From JAGLON01 sp041394985 (GTDB lineage Bacteria > Zixibacteria > MSB-5A5 > GN15 > JAAZOE01), in assembly GCA_041394985.1 (NCBI GenBank), contig JAWLBI010000001.1:2914001-2978000 (forward strand): a DNA stretch of 64,000 bases, given 5' to 3'. Positions 34,420 to 42,948 of the stretch are shown one piece after another. The position numbers and the translations under genes were made by a program. A model generated the notes under the pieces. The model was given only the letters and a program-made list of their open reading frames with translations, did no database searches and was not told the origin of the DNA. Numbering within the stretch: the first letter of the stretch is position 1; every line of letters starts with the position of its first letter.

Positions 34420-35181
34420 TTAAATTCTATCAAGGAGGGTCGCGGAGGATGGAATATCCAGCTCGAACTTGCTCTGTTTGATGTCGATGTTATACTGCTG
34501 TTCGCGGACAAACCCTCGGGCGCGGAAATCATACAGACCGCTGTAATACAGAGCATCTTCTACTTTGTAAAACGGAAAGCTTCGGCCTGCATCCATGTAA
34601 TTAATCACGATGGAATCGCGGCATGTTTTATCGACGAGGATTTCTTTTTTAGGAAAGAGACCGTCCTCGAGGCGAATCGTATGATCAAAGCGGCCATCAA
34701 GATATTCGATGGCGTTCTTTTTGGTTTTCAAGCCGACCGGTGGATTCGATTTATCTATCGAGTTGCTGCTCGACAGGAGCGAGAGCACATAGAGCAGCAC
34801 CTCACCGGGACTGGAGCACTCAGCGCCGTTGCCGAGATTACCGAGCGGACCGGAATAGTATTCGTTTTCGCTGCGGAAATAAATCGTCGCGACATCATTG
34901 ACGACATGGCCTTTGAAGGCGCCTTTACCGACGTATCCTCTGCCGTAGAAGGCGGTGGAGTCGCCCGAGACATAGACCTCGGTCGTGATGGAATATTTCG
35001 TCCCGGCATCGTTGATGCGCAAATCGATAAGATAGGCGGCCGATTGAAATAATTTTGCTCTTTGCTGAGTGAGAGCGAAATAGTCGAATGAGCCGTGTTC
35101 GGGTTTGACTTTCGTATGATTCTTCGGTGTACACGCGAATAGCAGGAGCAGCACGCCGAGATATGGAACAATCAGTTTCAT
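34420..35181 (-). CDS. Lipoprotein, possibly LolA/LolB-like fold
   Basis: 253 residues with a lipoprotein signal (LLLLFAC, Cys 17). The body alternates beta strands with a central FDHTIRLEDGLFPKKEIL stretch and ends near residue 250. The pattern recalls the LolA/LolB-like DUF4292 lipoproteins of Bacteroidetes, but this is a weak recollection without a clear motif. It shares one base with the stop/start of the M50 protease gene, so the two form an operon. Unknown function otherwise. Confidence 0.65.
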   Translation of the reverse strand: MKLIVPYLGVLLLLFACTPKNHTKVKPEHGSFDYFALTQQRAKLFQSAAYLIDLRINDAGTKYSITTEVYVSGDSTAFYGRGYVGKGAFKGHVVNDVATIYFRSENEYYSGPLGNLGNGAECSSPGEVLLYVLSLLSSSNSIDKSNPPVGLKTKKNAIEYLDGRFDHTIRLEDGLFPKKEILVDKTCRDSIVINYMDAGRSFPFYKVEDALYYSGLYDFRARGFVREQQYNIDIKQSKFELDIPSSATLLDRI

Positions 35182-35822
35182 TACAATTGTATACCGGAGA
35201 CAAGATAGACTATGGCTCTGACAATTGGTCCCAGAATCATCCAGATGATGCTTATATGCGTCATCATGCCAAGAAAGATGATGGCCATAAGAACCATCGG
35301 AGATACACGTTCTATCTGGTCGATAGTCGGGCCGAATCTGACCGGGAGGATGTTTCTCAGGATATGTGAGCCATCCAGCGGATACAGCGGCAGCAAATTG
35401 AACAGCGCCAGAGAGACATTGATGACGATGGCATAAAACAGCATGATATCCAGCGGATCATACATGCCGATGATATTCGTGGCTTCGAAGATTCGCCAAA
35501 GCGTCCCGAAGATAGCTGCAAGTCCAAGATTGGACAGAGGACCTGCGGCGGAAATCCACAGGTCATCATGTCGAAGATTGCGGAGATTATATGGATTGAC
35601 CGGCACAGGCTTGGCCCAGCCAAATCGGAACTGGGTCGCCAGAAACATGACCGTACCCATCAAATCGAGATGCTTGAGCGGGTTGAGGGTCAGGCGTCCC
35701 ATGTCCTTGGCGGTCGGATCTCCGAACCGGTATGCCGTCCAGGCATGGAAATACTCATGGACGGTCAGCGAAAAAACAATGACCGGCGCTAATAGAATGG
35801 CTCTGCGGATAAAATCTTCCAT
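35181..35822 (-). CDS. Site-2-type M50 membrane metalloprotease
   Basis: 213 residues with about five or six membrane spans. The zinc site is HEYFH (22-26) in the first spans; the third ligand is in LYPLDGSHIL near 165. This is the short M50B group (no PDZ or CBS domain), which cuts within membranes. Substrate unknown. Coupled to the lipoprotein gene downstream. Confidence 0.87.
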   Translation of the reverse strand: MEDFIRRAILLAPVIVFSLTVHEYFHAWTAYRFGDPTAKDMGRLTLNPLKHLDLMGTVMFLATQFRFGWAKPVPVNPYNLRNLRHDDLWISAAGPLSNLGLAAIFGTLWRIFEATNIIGMYDPLDIMLFYAIVINVSLALFNLLPLYPLDGSHILRNILPVRFGPTIDQIERVSPMVLMAIIFLGMMTHISIIWMILGPIVRAIVYLVSGIQL

Positions 35823-35896
35823 AAAACAATCTCGTTATCGAAGTCAACGTTGAGTCTTTATACGCTTATGCAGCGCCAAAGTCAAAGTTTTTTTGC

Positions 35897-37168
35897 TTAT
35901 GCGTACACGCCCCGCAGCAGAAGAACCTCGGTAACTCGTTTCACGGCCAAAATATACGAGGCGAGTCTCAAGCTGCACTCGTAAGCCTTGCTGACTTCCA
36001 GGACATCATTAAAGCCGCGGACCATGTGTTCCTCGAGGCGATTGTTGACGTCTTCCTCGCTCCAGAAATAGCCGAGGCGATCCTGTACCCACTCGAAGTA
36101 AGACACGGTGACACCGCCGGCGTTGCACAGGATATCCGGAATAACCGTGATGCCTTTGGAGTTCAGGATGTCATCGGCCTCGGGAGTCGTCGGGCCATTG
36201 GCGCCTTCGCCGACGATTTTGGCCTTGATTTTGTCGGCGTTCTTGCCCGTGATGACGTTTTCGAGAGCGGCCGGAATGAGGATATCGCAGTTATAGGTCA
36301 GGATACGATCCTTGCCGATTTCCTTGGCATCGGGAAATCCGGCGATGCTGCCCTTGTTGCCTTTGGTATAGGCAATGAGTTTGTGGATATCAATACCGTT
36401 TTTATTTTCAAGGCCGCAATGGACATCACTGACAGCGATAACTTTAATGCCCATCTCCATGAGCGAGCGGGCGGCAATCGAACCGACATTGCCGAATCCC
36501 TGGACGGCGGCGGTACTCTTGGTCAGATCGAGGCCAATGGCCTTGGCGGCTTCTCGGACAGTAATACCGACGCCATTACCGGTGGCATCGTGACGACCGC
36601 GGGAACCACCAAGGACAACCGGCTTGCCGGTGACGACGGATGGACTGTATTCGCCCTTGTTCATACAATAAGTGTCCATGATCCAGGCCATGGTCTGGGC
36701 GTTCGTGTTCACATCCGGTGCGGGAATGTCTTTTTCCGGGCCGAGGACATCGGCCAAATCAGCCGTATAGCGGCGGGTGAGGCGTTCCAGTTCGTTATCG
36801 GACATTTTTTTCGGGTTGCAGGTGATGCCGCCTTTGGCGCCGCCGAAGGGAATACTCATGATGGCGCATTTCCAGGTCATCCATGCCGAGAGCGATTTGA
36901 CCTCGTCGAGATTCACGTCGGGATGATACCGGATGCCGCCCTTGCCGGGGCCTCGCACGATGGAATGCTGGACACGATAACCGGTGAACACCTGAAAGGT
37001 GCCGTCGTCCATCAGAATCGGGAGTTTTACGATGGTAATTTTGCGCGGCTCTTTGATAATGCGCAGGAGGTTTTCATCGAGGTGGATTTTTTCCGCGGCT
37101 TTGTCGAGGTACTGCAATACATACTCGTATGTCGATACCGGTATCGTGATTGATTTTAGTTTCGCCAT
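35897..37168 (-). CDS. gdhA: Glu/Leu/Phe/Val-family dehydrogenase, probably glutamate dehydrogenase
   Basis: 423 residues, the length of hexameric NAD(P)-glutamate dehydrogenases. Substrate region GPGKGGIRYHPDV (73-85) and catalytic Lys in PFGGAKGGI (K112) are present; the Rossmann motif is VQGFGNVGS near 215-223. It interconverts glutamate and 2-oxoglutarate with ammonia. Coenzyme choice cannot be read safely. Monocistronic, with palindromes C and D above its start. Confidence 0.92.
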   Translation of the reverse strand: MAKLKSITIPVSTYEYVLQYLDKAAEKIHLDENLLRIIKEPRKITIVKLPILMDDGTFQVFTGYRVQHSIVRGPGKGGIRYHPDVNLDEVKSLSAWMTWKCAIMSIPFGGAKGGITCNPKKMSDNELERLTRRYTADLADVLGPEKDIPAPDVNTNAQTMAWIMDTYCMNKGEYSPSVVTGKPVVLGGSRGRHDATGNGVGITVREAAKAIGLDLTKSTAAVQGFGNVGSIAARSLMEMGIKVIAVSDVHCGLENKNGIDIHKLIAYTKGNKGSIAGFPDAKEIGKDRILTYNCDILIPAALENVITGKNADKIKAKIVGEGANGPTTPEADDILNSKGITVIPDILCNAGGVTVSYFEWVQDRLGYFWSEEDVNNRLEEHMVRGFNDVLEVSKAYECSLRLASYILAVKRVTEVLLLRGVYA

Positions 37169-37211
37169 GTCTCTTCCCTTCCCAGGTATTGTTAATCTTT
37201 TTTTATGCGAC

Positions 37212-37240
37212 TCTGGATTCCCGCCTTCGCGGGAATGACA
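37212..37240 (-). repeat. GTCATT...AATC palindrome, family C (copy 3)
   Basis: Minus strand: ATTCCCGC, GAAG, GCGGGAAT, perfect stem, tail CCAGAG. Short-core form. Confidence 0.8.
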
Positions 37241-37260
37241 AAGAATGCTTCGTCTTCTTT

Positions 37261-37292
37261 GATGTCAAGACCACAAGGGTCTTGACCTACAA
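37261..37292 (-). repeat. GTAGGTC palindrome, family D (copy 2)
   Basis: Minus strand: TTGTAG then GTCAAGACC / GGTCTTGAC. Compared with copy 1, several arm positions change on both sides together. Confidence 0.78.
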
Positions 37293-37344
37293 TTGGGGGC
37301 ACATCTCGGGGAGTAATTGCCCCACATTATACGCATTACGTGAG

Positions 37345-37935
37345 TTATCTGGAAATATAGCGCGATTCTGACAGAAAAAAACGCCACGGGCAATCGGCGG
37401 ATTTTTTTATCCCGATCCTCGGAGATGTCTGAATCGATGTCGGCCGTTTGCCGGTATCGAGCAAATAGAGCGTATCTCCGCACAGATCGAGGCCATTGTG
37501 CGAGCGGTCAAGGCCGAACGCGCGGCACAGTTTGCCGGGGCCATTCGTGTACTTCTTGTCCGATGCCGGTGAATTGGCTCTTATGATGTCGAGACCAAAA
37601 ATCGGTTCGGCGGCTCGGATGAGCACCGCGGCCGGAGAATCTTTCGCCTCGGTGACGACATTGAGGCAATGATACATGCCGTAGATGAAATAGACATAGC
37701 TGAAACCGCCGTTACCGAACATGACGGCGTTGCGCTCGGTGCGACCGACGGCCGCATGACAGGCCTTGTCTTCCTCCCCGATGTATGCCTCGACCTCGAC
37801 TAATTCGGCAGCTATTATTCCCTTTGGATGATGGTACACGAGCGTCTTGCCGAGGAGTTCCCGGGCAACGGTCAGAGTAGGACGGAGATAAAACGAGCGC
37901 GGCAGTTTGGAACCGGCCGGTTTATTCGTCGACAT
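37345..37935 (-). CDS. mpg: DNA-3-methyladenine glycosylase (MPG/AAG type)
   Basis: 196 residues from ATG 37935; the longer open frame upstream reads against the PHP gene and has no homology. Family stretches are LARELLGKTLVYHH-like near 25, LVEVEAYIGEEDKACHA with the catalytic Glu, MFGNGGFSYVYFIYGMYHCLNVV and GPGKLCRAFGL. It removes alkylated purines from DNA as the first step of base excision repair. The start overlaps the PHP gene by 14 bases. Confidence 0.9.
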   Translation of the reverse strand: MSTNKPAGSKLPRSFYLRPTLTVARELLGKTLVYHHPKGIIAAELVEVEAYIGEEDKACHAAVGRTERNAVMFGNGGFSYVYFIYGMYHCLNVVTEAKDSPAAVLIRAAEPIFGLDIIRANSPASDKKYTNGPGKLCRAFGLDRSHNGLDLCGDTLYLLDTGKRPTSIQTSPRIGIKKSADCPWRFFLSESRYISR

Positions 37936-38764
37936 ACGGGAACAGCTCATAAGCAATGCAGGAGGCCGTCTCGAAGTCCAGTCCCAGTTGTTCCGGGCTG
38001 TGAGCATCGGAGCCGACGCTCCGAAGGCGGACGCCCATTTGCCGGGCCAGGTTGACGATTTCCATCGTCGGATAGTATTCGCTGTGGCCGTGGCGAATGG
38101 CCGAGGTGTTGATTTCGTATCCGACATTGTGCTTTTTCATCGTCTCGAATACTTTTTCGATGCGCCCGCGGTGGATGGTCAGGATTTCGTCGCCGTAGTA
38201 TGCGAGACCGTACTTGCGGTAGACATCGATATGCGCAAGACAGTCGAATGCGCCCGATGCGGCGGCGTCATCGAGTTTTTGGAAATATTCGTCGGCCAGT
38301 TGTTCGAGAGTCATCTGTTTGAATAAGTCCGGGGCGCTGTTGCCGCAGCAGACACATTTGTCCCGGATGCTGTGAACGCCGCCGATGGCGTAATCGAGAT
38401 GGAATTTCGATTTGACACGGCGGACCTCGTCGGCGCAGCCATCGAACCAGCCGAATTCGAGACCTCGGCGAATCATCAGGCCGAGCATACCGAATTCCTG
38501 ATGGGCCCGGTCGATATCCAAGAAGTATACTTGGAGAGCATCATCGGACAGCTTTTCCCGGGTGCCGTTTATGACGATGAAGCCTTCTTTTTCGATATTC
38601 TGCGGATCAGCATCATAGTGGGTCGTGAAGCAAATTTCGAGGAGCATCTTGGAGAGAGCGGCATAGCAATATTCATCGATGGTGCCTGAGGCATCGATAG
38701 AATAATTCGGATGGATGTGGAAATCGGCAGCCATTTCGACCATAGGGCGAGACATATCAAACAT
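37922..38764 (-). CDS. PHP-domain phosphatase, HisJ-like
   Basis: 280 residues. Metal-site motifs of PHP enzymes are visible: ADFHIHPNYS near 13-22, FTTHYDADP near 46, GGVHSI, LAHIDVYRKYG, and SDAHSPEQLG near the end. It resembles histidinol-phosphatases of the HisJ/HisK group, but no histidine genes lie nearby, so the substrate is open. ATG 38764 has GGAGG five bases upstream and overlaps the MBL stop by eight bases. Confidence 0.82.
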   Translation of the reverse strand: MFDMSRPMVEMAADFHIHPNYSIDASGTIDEYCYAALSKMLLEICFTTHYDADPQNIEKEGFIVINGTREKLSDDALQVYFLDIDRAHQEFGMLGLMIRRGLEFGWFDGCADEVRRVKSKFHLDYAIGGVHSIRDKCVCCGNSAPDLFKQMTLEQLADEYFQKLDDAAASGAFDCLAHIDVYRKYGLAYYGDEILTIHRGRIEKVFETMKKHNVGYEINTSAIRHGHSEYYPTMEIVNLARQMGVRLRSVGSDAHSPEQLGLDFETASCIAYELFPYVDE

Positions 38765-39395
38765 ACTTGCCTCCCCCCTGCAGAAACGGATTGTGTTTCT
38801 TCTCGTATCCGATAGTCGTCGCGGGGCCGTGTCCGGGATAGCACTTCGTCGAGTCCGGGAGATTCATCAGTTTATTGGCGATTGATGATATGAGCTGTTC
38901 ATGGCTGCAGCCGGGAAAATCGGTACGACCGACCGAGCCGTAGAACAGGGTATCGCCGCAGAAGAGAATATTTTCATGTAAATAGCAGACTCCTCCGGGA
39001 GAATGTCCCGGAGTGGAAATGACGGAGAATGAGATATTCCCGACCTTTACCTTGTCGCTTTCCTTCAGGTACATTTTCGGCGGCGGGCAGATTATCGGGA
39101 GGCCGACCGCGGCGGACATATTGCGCTCGGGTGAGGACAGCAGTGTTTCCTCGCCGTCCCCGGCGAAGAGAGGGATTTTATAGCGGTGAATCATCTCGAC
39201 AACGGCGCCGATATGATCGCCGTGACCGTGCGTCAGCAAGACGACTTCGGGGGTCACGTTTAGTTGTTCGATTTCTGAAAAGATTTTTTCCGGTTCGTCT
39301 CCGGGGTCGATAATGGCACATTTTCCAGTGAATTCGTCGCAGGCAAGATAGCAGTTGGTTTCGAACATGCTGACGACGACGGTGCTGATTTTCAT
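38757..39395 (-). CDS. MBL-fold hydrolase, glyoxalase II-like
   Basis: 212 residues. The zinc motif THGHGDH (55-61) is intact, followed by the later metal ligands in STPGHSPGGVCYL and ILFCGDTLFYGSVGRTDF, and PGHGPATTIGYEK at the end. This is the common small glyoxalase II-like group that cuts thioesters. Start of the mbl-php-mpg operon. Confidence 0.88.
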   Translation of the reverse strand: MKISTVVVSMFETNCYLACDEFTGKCAIIDPGDEPEKIFSEIEQLNVTPEVVLLTHGHGDHIGAVVEMIHRYKIPLFAGDGEETLLSSPERNMSAAVGLPIICPPPKMYLKESDKVKVGNISFSVISTPGHSPGGVCYLHENILFCGDTLFYGSVGRTDFPGCSHEQLISSIANKLMNLPDSTKCYPGHGPATTIGYEKKHNPFLQGGGKYV

Positions 39396-39455
39396 ATAAT
39401 AGAGTCCCTTATATTCTCGATTACCGGCACATGATACGTCCCTAATTCGGCGGGT

Positions 39456-39483
39456 AATATAGTATTTTGGGAAACAAAGGCAA
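39456..39483 (-). promoter_or_regulatory. Possible promoter of the mbl-php-mpg operon
   Basis: Minus strand: TTGCCT, 16 bp, TATATT, about 60 nt above the start. Confidence 0.35.
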
Positions 39484-39554
39484 ACTTAATAATTTGCAAT
39501 CAGTTAAGCCCTGATTTGTCGTATATCTTTTTTTCCCGATTTTGTCGATATCGG

Positions 39555-39583
39555 TTGACGGGGAGCGAGAATTATTGTACAAT
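39555..39583 (+). promoter_or_regulatory. Sigma-70-type promoter of prfB
   Basis: TTGACG, exactly 17 bp, TACAAT, about 30 nt above the prfB start; strong by consensus. Confidence 0.7.
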
Positions 39584-39612
39584 AATCGGGCCATTTTAAA
39601 GAGGAGTCGACG

Positions 39613-40708
39613 ATGGACAATGAGTCGCGCGAAATCGTAAACGGCTTAAAGTCAAGAATTTCCAAAATCGGGAGGTATCTTTGACTTAGACAGCCGTCGT
39701 GAAAAAATTAACAAACTCGAAGTAAAATCGAGTAGCGCCGGATTTTGGGATAACCAGGAGACGGCACAGGCTGTCATGCGCGAGTTGTCGACGCATAAGA
39801 AATGGGTAAATGAGTTCGAGAACCTCGAATCGGAACTGAACGATTTGCAGGAATTGGGCGAACTGACCGAGGATGACCCGAAGGAATTCGCCCAGGTCAA
39901 ACAAAGTCTTGAGGCATTTGTCGACACGGTCGACTCGTTCGAGTTAACGACCTACCTATCGGGGCCGGATGACAATCGCGATGCGATCGTCACGATACAT
40001 CCGGGCGCAGGCGGCACGGAATCTCAGGACTGGGCCGATATGCTCTTTCGCATGTACAACCGCTGGGCGGAGCGCCAGGGGTATCAGGTCGAATTAATCG
40101 ATTATCAGCCGGGTGATGAGGCCGGTCTCAAGTCGGGGACATTTTCCGTTAAGGGCGAATATGTTTACGGTTATTTGAAATCGGAATCGGGCGTGCATCG
40201 CCTGGTGCGCATCTCCCCCTTCGACGCCAACAGCCGGCGGCACACATCATTCGTTTCGGTACACGTCTGCCCCGTCATCGACGACAACATCGAAATCGAA
40301 ATCAATGAAGATGATCTGCGCATCGATACCTATCGCGCATCAGGCGCAGGCGGTCAGCATGTGAATAAGACATCATCCGCGGTGCGCATTACGCATCTTC
40401 CGTCCGGTATCGTCGTGCAGTCGCAGGCTGAGCGGAGTCAGCACAAGAATAAGGCCTCGGCCATGCAGGTGCTGAAGTCTCGGCTGTATCAACTGGCGCA
40501 GGAGGAGCAGCGAAAAGAGCAGGAGAAGTACGAGAAAGATAAAAAGAAAATCGAATGGGGTAGTCAGATCAGAAGTTATGTCTTTCACCCCTATAACATG
40601 GTCAAAGATCATCGCACAGATGCCGAGACATCCAATATCCAGAAGGTAATGGATGGGGATCTGGAGCTTTTTATAAATGCCTACCTGACCTCCGGGTTGG
40701 GCAGATAA
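39613..40708 (+). CDS. prfB: Peptide chain release factor 2 with programmed +1 frameshift
   Basis: Full RF2 of 364 residues made by joining 39613-39681 and 39683-40708. ATG 39613 has AGAGGAG upstream. After 23 codons the frame meets UGA (39682-39684) in the classic RF2 signal: GGGAGG, three bases, CTT-TGA-C. After the +1 slip the protein continues through the stop-recognition tripeptide SPF (in RISPFDANSRR) and the catalytic GGQ (GAGGQHVNKTSSA). It ends translation at UAA/UGA. The frameshift senses low RF2 at UGA, so the gene regulates itself. First gene of the run to glcD. Confidence 0.95.
39671..39685 (+). promoter_or_regulatory. RF2 programmed frameshift site
   Basis: An internal ribosome-binding-like GGAGG, slippery CTT and UGA followed by C. 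The layout is that of the E. coli site. Confidence 0.92.
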
Positions 40709-40722
40709 TGCGGGAGTTTGCA

Positions 40723-41715
40723 ATGAGTATTTTAGACGACATCAAAAATAAAGCACGCGCTGCGGGCCGGACAGTTGTTCTGCCTGAGGGTACGGAAGAG
40801 AGAACGATAATCGCGGCCAAGACGATTCTTGCGGAAGGCATCTGTAAAGTCGTTTTGCTCGGGAAACCGGCGGAGATCGAAGGCCTCGCCAAACAGCATG
40901 GTCTCGATTTGTCGAAGGTGACCGTGATTGAGCCCGAAAAAGGCCCGGATTATGAGGACTTCGCGCAGTTGCTGTTCGAGCGGCGAAAAGCCAAAGGAAT
41001 GACGATAGAGCAGGCTCGCGATCTTATGAAGGATGTGCTGTATTATGGCGCGGCGATGGTAAAGACCGGTAAGGCGGATGCATCCGTTTCCGGAGCCGTC
41101 AACACGACCGGAAATGTGCTTCGCGCGGCGCTCCATGTGATCGGACTGGCCAAAGGTATCAATACGCTGTCATCCTGCTTCATGATGACGCTGCCGGAAT
41201 TCCTGGGCGAGAAAGATAAGATTTTCATGTTCGGAGACTGCGCGGTGATGCCGAATCCGAATGCCGAGCAGTTGGCATCTATCGCGGCATCAACGGCCGA
41301 GACATACCGGAAACTGGTCGGTAATGAACCGAAGGTCGCATTCCTGTCGTTCTCGACAAAGGGATCGGCCTCGCATGAAGATGTCGACAAAGTCTTGAAG
41401 GCGCTGGAGATATTCAAGAAGGATCATCCGGAAATCGAAGCGGACGGCGAAATGCAGCTCGATGCCGCCGTCATGCCGAAGATCGGCGCCAAGAAGGCTC
41501 CGGGTTCCACCGTTGCCGGTCAGGCCAATGTGCTCATCTTCCCCGATCTCGATGCCGGTAACATCGGATATAAACTCACCCAGCGGTTTGCCGGGGCAAT
41601 CGCAACCGGCCCTATTATTCAGGGGCTGGAAGTTCCCGCTAACGACCTGTCGCGCGGATGTTCGGCGCAGGATATCGTAGACGTATCGGCCATTGCCGTC
41701 TTGATGAAAGGATAA
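40723..41715 (+). CDS. pta: Phosphate acetyltransferase
   Basis: 330 residues from ATG 40723 (GGGAG six bases before); an overlapping ATG at 40708 is less likely. VVLPEGTEERTIIAAKTI at 17-34, then SGAVNTTGNVLRAALHVIG and the C-terminal KAPGSTVAGQANVLIFPDLDAGNIGYKL loop mark the single-domain Pta family. It swaps acetyl between CoA and phosphate, linking acetyl-CoA from PFOR to acetyl-phosphate and acetate. No ackA follows in the window. Confidence 0.92.
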   Translation: MSILDDIKNKARAAGRTVVLPEGTEERTIIAAKTILAEGICKVVLLGKPAEIEGLAKQHGLDLSKVTVIEPEKGPDYEDFAQLLFERRKAKGMTIEQARDLMKDVLYYGAAMVKTGKADASVSGAVNTTGNVLRAALHVIGLAKGINTLSSCFMMTLPEFLGEKDKIFMFGDCAVMPNPNAEQLASIAASTAETYRKLVGNEPKVAFLSFSTKGSASHEDVDKVLKALEIFKKDHPEIEADGEMQLDAAVMPKIGAKKAPGSTVAGQANVLIFPDLDAGNIGYKLTQRFAGAIATGPIIQGLEVPANDLSRGCSAQDIVDVSAIAVLMKG

Positions 41716-41720
41716 CATTT

Positions 41721-42947
41721 ATGAGCCTCAGCAAGCTCGCTATCAATATCGCCGAGTCACCGACACTGGCCTTAAACAGCAAAGCCAAAGCACTTTTAGC
41801 CAAAGGCGAACCGGTGATTCACCTGGGCGCCGGCGAACCGAAATCGAAGGTTCCGGCCAGCGCCATTTTATCGGCGGCGGCTAATTTGACGACAGGAGAA
41901 ATTCGGTATACCCCGACACGCGGTATCCCGACCCTGCTCGATGCCATCGTATCGTATACCGAAATTCATTACGGCAAGACGGTCTCACCGAAGAATGTGG
42001 TCGTATCGGCAGGCGCCAAGCAGGCGATTTACAACCTGATGATGACGCTTCTGAATCCGCAGGATGAAGTCATCCTGATCGCGCCGTACTGGGTGAGTTA
42101 TCCGGAAATCGTCAAGATGCTCTATGGTGTTCCGGTGGTTGTGCAACCGCCGAAAGGATCATTCGAGCCGAATCTTGATGATATCAAGGCCAGGGTGAAT
42201 GACAAGACGAAGGCGATTATCGTCAACAGTCCGAATAATCCCTCGGGCGCAATGTATTCGGCCAAGTTCATTCGCGATATCGTGGCGTACTGTGAGGAAA
42301 AAGAGATTTATATTATCATGGATGACATCTATCACAAACTGGTGTTCGATAATAAAACATGGCCTTCCCCGTTTGCCGGCGCCAATGACGATTTTAATAA
42401 ATCATATCTCATCATCGTGAACGGCGTGTCGAAGCTGTATGCGATGACCGGATTCCGCATCGGGTGGACAGTCGCCAATGAAGATATCTGCAAAGTGATG
42501 AACAATGTTGCCGCGCAGAATACGTCCTGCCCGTCGATCGTGCAGCAGACGGCGGCGGTCGGAGCGCTCAACGGCGATCAGGCGAATGTCGAGAATCTGC
42601 GGTTGACCTTAGAGAATAATCGCGACATCATGATTAATGAACTGCGGTCGTTCCCGAAGGTAAAGATTACGCCTCCCGATGGGACATTCTATTGTCTGCC
42701 GGATTTCAGCGCATATCTGGGCGACAGGATGAAGAACTCGAACGAGATGTCAAAATTCCTGCTGGAGCGGGCGTTGCTGGTGACTGTTCCGGGCGGCGAA
42801 TTCGGTCTTGAAGGACATTTGCGTCTCAGTTATTGCGGTTCGGTGAAAGATATCGTGGAAGGCGTTGCACGCATCAAGTGGGCGCTCGATCCGAATTCAC
42901 CGGATGAAATCTACATTGGCGACAAAAAAGTCAAGAGGGATTGGTAG
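41721..42947 (+). CDS. aspC: Class I aminotransferase, probably aspartate aminotransferase
   Basis: 408 residues from ATG 41721. PLP fold type I: GAGEPKSKVP near 33, AGAKQAIYNLMMTLLNP near 96, NSPNNPSGAMYS near 174, catalytic Lys in NGVSKLYAMTGFRIGW near 235, and the carboxylate-binding Arg near FGLEGHLRLSYCG. It moves the amino group between aspartate and 2-oxoglutarate, giving oxaloacetate next to pckA. Five bases separate it from pta. Confidence 0.88.
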   Translation: MSLSKLAINIAESPTLALNSKAKALLAKGEPVIHLGAGEPKSKVPASAILSAAANLTTGEIRYTPTRGIPTLLDAIVSYTEIHYGKTVSPKNVVVSAGAKQAIYNLMMTLLNPQDEVILIAPYWVSYPEIVKMLYGVPVVVQPPKGSFEPNLDDIKARVNDKTKAIIVNSPNNPSGAMYSAKFIRDIVAYCEEKEIYIIMDDIYHKLVFDNKTWPSPFAGANDDFNKSYLIIVNGVSKLYAMTGFRIGWTVANEDICKVMNNVAAQNTSCPSIVQQTAAVGALNGDQANVENLRLTLENNRDIMINELRSFPKVKITPPDGTFYCLPDFSAYLGDRMKNSNEMSKFLLERALLVTVPGGEFGLEGHLRLSYCGSVKDIVEGVARIKWALDPNSPDEIYIGDKKVKRDW

Positions 42948-42948
42948 T

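Noticed and set aside
36026..37153. 375-codon open frame opposite gdhA
   Set aside because: It mirrors the codon pattern of a clear glutamate dehydrogenase gene and shows no family features of its own.
37936..38127. N-terminal extension of the DNA glycosylase
   Set aside because: This part reads opposite in frame to the PHP enzyme and has no homology; ATG 37935 matches the family start.
39613..40708. prfB as a frameshifted pseudogene
   Set aside because: The GGGAGG, CTT-UGA-C site is the classical programmed RF2 frameshift, and the SPF and GGQ motifs are intact.
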